DNA of 64,000 bases from Sporosarcina highlanderae (GTDB lineage Bacteria > Bacillota > Bacilli > Bacillales_A > Planococcaceae), in assembly GCF_030433715.1 (NCBI RefSeq), contig NZ_JAROCC010000009.1:86675-150674 (forward strand), in the 5' to 3' direction. Every line of letters starts with the position of its first letter. The first letter of the stretch is position 1. Under the pieces are notes generated by a model. The model did not search any database and was not told where the DNA came from. It saw only the letters and a program-made list of their open reading frames with translations. Of this stretch, positions 60,362-64,000 are shown piece after piece. Made by a program: the position numbers and the translations under genes.

Positions 60362-60688
60362 TTAGTCATTTTCCACTTCCACTAAAAATATCCGTGCCTC
60401 GAATCCGCCCCGTCTGACTGCTTTCTCCGCACGTACTGTTTCCAGCTCTTCCACCGTCACTCCGTGAAACTTCGCCGCTGAGTGGATTAATTCCATTAAA
60501 TCTGCAAGTTCCTCGATGGCATCATCCGATGTGATTGCTGCTTCGTATTCCGCTAATTCCTCATGCATTTTTTTGTTCACTTCCGTTATGTATTGCTGGT
60601 CGTCCAATCTATATGTGACAAACCTTTTACCATCCAATTCTATAACGTTGGGTATCAAGTCACGCACAAGTTTATTGTAGATAGGCAT
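60362..60688 (-). CDS. MazG-like/phosphoribosyl-ATP pyrophosphohydrolase-like protein
   Basis: 108 residues: YNKLVRDLIPNVIELDGKRF at the start, then the helical NTP-pyrophosphatase-type segment HEELAEYEAAITSDDAIEEL ADLMELIHSAAKFHG with the E-E-x-x-E...E-x-x-D metal-binding pattern. Probably a small house-cleaning nucleoside triphosphate hydrolase. ATG 60688 follows AGGAGAAAATCAT. Convergent with hpaD. Confidence 0.82.
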   Translation of the reverse strand: MPIYNKLVRDLIPNVIELDGKRFVTYRLDDQQYITEVNKKMHEELAEYEAAITSDDAIEELADLMELIHSAAKFHGVTVEELETVRAEKAVRRGGFEARIFLVEVEND

Positions 60689-60850
60689 ATGATTTTCTCC
60701 TTTAGGTGGTTTTCTATATTTTAACATGTTCCCGCAACCCTTTAGTTAGTTGGATAACGATCAGGTAAGTACAGTAAGAAATGTTATAATAGCCTTATTC
60801 AGATTAGTAGTAGAAGTTAAATTAAGCGGGAAGATTCAAAGGAGATCGAT

Positions 60851-61378
60851 ATGATAGTCAAAATGAATCGAGTAAATATGAAGGATTTTAATGAGCCAAA
60901 CGAAGACTTTATTGTTTTTGGAAGAATTGTTCCGACGTTTGTCAACAATGTTTGGAATTATACAGAAGAGCTATTTACTGAACCTTATTTCAAGAAGTAT
61001 GAAGATGATGAAATTGATATGAGTTATGTTGAAGAAGAATCGAAAGCTGTATTTTTTTATTACGATAAAAACAAATGCATCGGTCGGATTAAAATTAGAT
61101 CAAACTGGAATGGATTTGCGTTAATTGAAGACATTGCTGTTGCGAAAAATTATAGAAAAAATGGTGTGGGGAAATCGTTATTACATAAAGCTACTGAATG
61201 GGCCTTGGAGAAAAACTCTATTGGTTTGATGCTTGAAACGCAAGATATTAATCTTTCAGCTTGTCGTTTTTATGCCAAAAACCACTTCGTAATAGGTGCC
61301 GTTGATACTATGCTCTATTCAAACTTTCCAACAGCAAATGAAATTGCTGTTTTTTGGTACTATACGTTTAATCAATAG
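60851..61378 (+). CDS. satA: Streptothricin N-acetyltransferase-like GNAT protein
   Basis: 175-residue GNAT acetyltransferase. It follows the Sat/SatA family throughout: FIVFGRIVPTFVNNVWNYTE, IGRIKIRSNWNGFALIEDIA, VAKNYRKNGVGKSLLHKATE (acetyl-CoA loop), GLMLETQDINLSACRFYAKN and FVIGAVDTMLYSNF. Members acetylate the beta-lysine of streptothricin and give resistance, and homologues are native to Bacillus chromosomes. AAAGGAGATCG ribosome site. Confidence 0.87.
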   Translation: MIVKMNRVNMKDFNEPNEDFIVFGRIVPTFVNNVWNYTEELFTEPYFKKYEDDEIDMSYVEEESKAVFFYYDKNKCIGRIKIRSNWNGFALIEDIAVAKNYRKNGVGKSLLHKATEWALEKNSIGLMLETQDINLSACRFYAKNHFVIGAVDTMLYSNFPTANEIAVFWYYTFNQ

Positions 61379-61504
61379 TTCCGGGAAGATGAGTTCAAAG
61401 TGCGGCAGACTGAGCTTAAATAAAGAAGTTACGAGGATATATTCCGGGGCGTGCTGATCGAACATCGGAAGCCGGAGGACAGTTTGCTACCCGTCCTGCA
61501 TTAG
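61379..61504 (+). pseudogene. Fragment of an AraC-type regulator gene (paralogue of 24052-25128)
   Basis: From TTCCGGGAAGATGAGTTCAA to CCGTCCTGCATTAG the bases follow 24833-24957 of the regulator gene with scattered changes and in-frame stops (TAA at the LTLG position, TAG at the end). It covers the part encoding FREDEFKVLQTELTLGRYDD through LLPVLHQ. Both flanks are missing; the 3' side joins palindrome copy k. Confidence 0.8.
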
Positions 61505-61543
61505 GGCTCTCATTGAATTTCGAATTCTGTCAGAGCCTAACAC
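61501..61543 (+). repeat. 45-bp palindrome copy k
   Basis: TTAGGGCTCTCATTGAATTT CGAATTCTGTCAGAGCCTAA. The core is conserved while arms show paired change (GGCTC/GAGCC instead of GGTTC/GAACC). Confidence 0.8.
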
Positions 61544-61553
61544 TCAACACCTG

Positions 61554-61605
61554 CATGTTTATGTAAATTGGTTGAATTATCATGAATGTTTGTTGCACAG
61601 GTACC
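61554..61605 (+). repeat. 146-bp element, right half only (copy E)
   Basis: TGTTTATGTAAATTGGTTGA to GTTTGTTGCACAGGTACC is the right arm. The left half is gone and is replaced by the regulator fragment and palindrome copy k. Confidence 0.8.
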
Positions 61606-61664
61606 TTTACAAAAAATATGCTAAAATTGAGTGTTTCAAAGGCAAAGAAGAAGGTGGAATTTTT

Positions 61665-63785
61665 ATGGGAAGAATGGAACATAAGCAACAACAGAAAAAA
61701 ATGAATACAGGGAAGAGATGGCTTTACTTAAAAAAGCCTATCCGCATACTGTTTCTCTGTATCTTAATTGCGGCCATTTGTAGTCTGGTCATACTGAATG
61801 TATTAATTTCGTCGAGTGATGTGAGTAAATTAGAGGTAGCTGAACCAAGACCGACGTTTATTTACGATCGAAACGGAGAAGTCGTTAGTAAAATTTCCAA
61901 TTCGAATATTGAGGGTGTTTCTCTAAATAGCATTCCAAAAGAGCTGATCGAAGCAGTCGTCTCTGTTGAGGATCAACAATTTTACAGACATAGTGGGATT
62001 AATTATTTCGGGGTTGTTAGAGCATTTACCCAAAACCTGTTCAAAGGTGAAGTTGTTGCTGGCGGCAGTACGATCACTCAACAACTTTCAAAAAATGTGT
62101 TTTTAACGCATGAACGTACATACTCTCGTAAATTCAAAGAATTGATAATCGCGAAGAATATTGAGAGAACGTATTCAAAAGATGACATTATGGAACGTTA
62201 CTTAAACCAAATCTATTTTGGCGAAGGAGCGTGGGGAGTTCAACGAGCTGCGCAAGTCTATTTCGGGAAAGATGTAAGCCAGTTAACGTTAAGTGAATCT
62301 GCTACATTAGCGGGATTGATCAAGGCGCCAACTCATTTATCTCCTTATAAAAGCATGGAAAAGTCGGTGGCACGACGCAATATTGTTTTATCGTTAATGA
62401 AAAATGAAAAGTATATTAGTCAAGCGGAGTTCAATGAAGCGATCGGACAAGAAATAGAATTAGCCGATCCAACAATGACGGATTATAAAGGGAAATACCC
62501 TTATTATGTAGACCATATTATTGACGAGGCGGTCAACAAGTACAAGTTGACGAAGAATGAAGTGCTTTCTGGAGGGTTACATATCTATACGGAGTTAAAT
62601 CCTGTTATTCAAGATGCCCTTGAAGAAGTTTATGAGGATGACCGTTATTTTCCTGAGAGTAAGCCCGATCAACTCATTCAAAGCGCTTCCGTCTTCTTGA
62701 ATCCGAAGACGGGTGGAATTACTGCACTTGTTGGGGGCAGAGGGGAGTATACGCATGGACGCTTTAATAATGCGACTAAGCTTATTAGGCAACCGGGGTC
62801 GACCTTGAAACCGATTGCCGTCTACACCCCTGCAGTTGAGAAAGGCTATGATATTTCGGATTTGCTTATTGACGAACCTATTAACATTAATGGGTATTCT
62901 CCTAAGAATTTCGATCAGCGGTATAGAGGCCAAGTTACCATGTACGATGCAGTCGCTCATTCATTTAATATCCCTCCCGTCTGGCTCTTGCATACCATTG
63001 GAATTGAAAATGGGGTACATGCCGTAGAACGGTTCGGAATCCCATTGGATGAACAAGACCATAATCTTGGCCTTGCATTAGGGGGCTTGCACCAAGGTAC
63101 TTCACCCCTGCGAATGGCCCAAGCTTTTTCTGCTTTTCCGAATGACGGGGTCATGATGGAGGCCCATGCGATTTTGGAAATAAAAGATTCGGAAGGCGAA
63201 GTCCTTGGAAAGTGGCGCGAACAGTCAGTGCGAGTGACTGAAGCGGAAGTTGCCCAGAAAATGACTTATATGCTGCAAAGTGCAGTCGAAGATGGTACGG
63301 CCAAGAAAGCACAAATTTCAGGCCTTGAAGTTGCCGGTAAAACTGGTACCACTCAGCTGCCATTCACAGGAGTAGATGGTTCAAAGGATCATTGGTTCGT
63401 CGGCTATACTCCAGACATCGTTGGTGCGGTTTGGTTGGGGTATGACAAAACAGATACTGACCACTATTTAACATCGACCAGTAGTTTCACGGTTCCGCCT
63501 ATTTTCGCGGAAGTCCTCTTAAGATCAATCAGCGAATTACCAACGAAAAAATTCGATCTACCATTGATCGCGAAAAATAAAAAAGAGTTGGAAAAACAGA
63601 AGGAAAAATTGAAGGACAAAGAACGAAAACAAGAAAAAGAGAAAAAGAAACAAGGGAAGAAAGAAGAGAAAGAAGAGAAAAAACGACAGAAGGAAAGAGA
63701 GAAAGAAGAGAAAAAACAGCAGAAGAAAAGAGAGAAAGATAAGGAAAAGAGAGAGAAAAAGCGAGGGAAAGAGAAGAAGGATTAG
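61665..63785 (+). CDS. Class A penicillin-binding protein (PBP1A type) with charged C-terminal tail
   Basis: 706 residues: cytoplasmic basic start, one membrane helix (about 29-50), glycosyltransferase 51 domain (about 65-240; catalytic Glu in VSVEDQQFYRHSG, GGSTITQQLSKN) and transpeptidase domain (about 330-610; SxxK in QPGSTLKPIA, SxN in HSFNIPP, KTGTT). It polymerises and crosslinks peptidoglycan. The last ~95 residues are almost only Lys, Glu, Gln and Arg, a long charged helix outside the membrane. ATG 61665 follows GAAGGTGGAA; upstream codons lie in the repeat and are excluded. Confidence 0.94.
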   Translation: MGRMEHKQQQKKMNTGKRWLYLKKPIRILFLCILIAAICSLVILNVLISSSDVSKLEVAEPRPTFIYDRNGEVVSKISNSNIEGVSLNSIPKELIEAVVSVEDQQFYRHSGINYFGVVRAFTQNLFKGEVVAGGSTITQQLSKNVFLTHERTYSRKFKELIIAKNIERTYSKDDIMERYLNQIYFGEGAWGVQRAAQVYFGKDVSQLTLSESATLAGLIKAPTHLSPYKSMEKSVARRNIVLSLMKNEKYISQAEFNEAIGQEIELADPTMTDYKGKYPYYVDHIIDEAVNKYKLTKNEVLSGGLHIYTELNPVIQDALEEVYEDDRYFPESKPDQLIQSASVFLNPKTGGITALVGGRGEYTHGRFNNATKLIRQPGSTLKPIAVYTPAVEKGYDISDLLIDEPININGYSPKNFDQRYRGQVTMYDAVAHSFNIPPVWLLHTIGIENGVHAVERFGIPLDEQDHNLGLALGGLHQGTSPLRMAQAFSAFPNDGVMMEAHAILEIKDSEGEVLGKWREQSVRVTEAEVAQKMTYMLQSAVEDGTAKKAQISGLEVAGKTGTTQLPFTGVDGSKDHWFVGYTPDIVGAVWLGYDKTDTDHYLTSTSSFTVPPIFAEVLLRSISELPTKKFDLPLIAKNKKELEKQKEKLKDKERKQEKEKKKQGKKEEKEEKKRQKEREKEEKKQQKKREKDKEKREKKRGKEKKD

Positions 63786-63873
63786 TTTGGTACCCACTAG
63801 CGTTGCATAGATTCAATAACTTTACTCATTTTGTATTTTCTTCCAATTGGTTCATTTGAATAAATTAAAAAAA

Positions 63874-63912
63874 GAGAACAGGGCTGTAAGACGGCTCAGT
63901 TCCCTTTTTTTT
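63874..63912. terminator. Bidirectional terminator
   Basis: GAGAACAGGGCTGT(AAG)ACGGCTCAGTTCCC followed by TTTTTTTT and preceded by an A run, between the PBP gene and the partial convergent gene. Confidence 0.8.
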
Positions 63913-63926
63913 ACAATTTATTTAAT

Positions 63927-64000
63927 TTATTGTTTTTGACTTTTTCTTTTCTTTGCTTTATCAATAAAATGCTCTTGATTTATAGGACTAACAATCGCGA
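63927..64000 (-). CDS. C-terminal end of a gene running off the window
   Basis: An open minus-strand frame enters from the right edge and ends at TAA (63929-63927). The visible end reads AIVSPINQEHFIDKAKKRKS with a basic tail. Its position against a bidirectional terminator supports a real, convergent gene. Too short to identify. Confidence 0.4.
   Translation of the reverse strand, partial: AIVSPINQEHFIDKAKKRKSQKQ

Noticed and set aside
63529..63816. Minus-strand open frames rich in Phe/Leu/Ser, resembling membrane proteins
   Set aside because: They are the complement of the purine-only Lys/Glu tail of the penicillin-binding protein and have no ribosome site.

Overview
The window comes from a low-GC, Gram-positive, endospore-former-type Bacillales chromosome. 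The best guess is the Planococcaceae (Sporosarcina/Lysinibacillus side). The evidence is strong AGGAGG-type ribosome sites, TTG/GTG starts, a lipoteichoic acid synthase, RsbR-type stress regulators, the DUF1659/DUF2922/YvrJ small-protein set, an SLH surface protein and a phenylalanine dehydrogenase closely resembling those described from Lysinibacillus/Sporosarcina. No rRNA, tRNA or CRISPR array was seen.

Region 1 (1-20 kb) is an accessory, repeat-rich patchwork. It opens with the 3' part of a group II intron inserted inside a dispersed ~45-bp palindrome. Three copies of a type I toxin-antitoxin cassette follow (27-residue Hol-Tox-like peptide plus an antisense RNA with its own conserved promoter), along with cassette remnants, gene fragments, dinD under a LexA-type box, two divergent RsbR paralogues, pcm, uvsE and an SLH-CAP protein. 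Two families of dispersed palindromes, both commonly ending in GGTACC, sit just behind genes: the ~45-bp family (1-20 kb and 61.5 kb) and a ~146-bp family (13.3, 27.9, 29.9, 60.2 and 61.6 kb).

Region 2 (20-31 kb) holds a Fur-boxed ferric iron ABC transporter, an AraC-type regulator, a histidine phosphatase, LtaS, an ECF sigma factor with its membrane partner, and a thioredoxin-reductase-like ferredoxin-NADP reductase.

Region 3 (31-60 kb) is a 29-kb aromatic catabolic island. paaABCD-ethD-paaF-paaG-aldH-paaH-paaJ, followed by paaX, encodes the phenylacetyl-CoA epoxidation pathway behind a promoter with an inverted repeat that recurs as a half-site at the paaX promoter. After two divergent genes, a second co-directional run (43.4-60.2 kb, 17 genes, no gap over ~55 nt, with a cre box in front) encodes an FlK-like thioesterase, phenylalanine dehydrogenase, a complete 2-oxoacid dehydrogenase complex (E1a, E1b, E2, E3), a TrpX-type ABC importer, and the homoprotocatechuate meta-cleavage genes (hpaG1, hpaG2, F, B, C, a DapA-family aldolase, E, D).

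Read together (inference), uptake and deamination of Phe/Tyr would give arylpyruvates. The dedicated dehydrogenase complex would convert these directly to arylacetyl-CoA. Phenylacetyl-CoA would enter PaaABCD without a ligase (no paaK is present), while 4-hydroxyphenylacetyl-CoA would be hydrolysed by the thioesterase to 4-hydroxyphenylacetate for HpaBC. This unified Phe/Tyr route is the most interesting hypothesis in the window.

Region 4 (60-64 kb) carries a MazG-like protein, a streptothricin acetyltransferase, a fragment copied from the AraC-type regulator gene fused to both repeat families, and a class A penicillin-binding protein with a highly charged tail.
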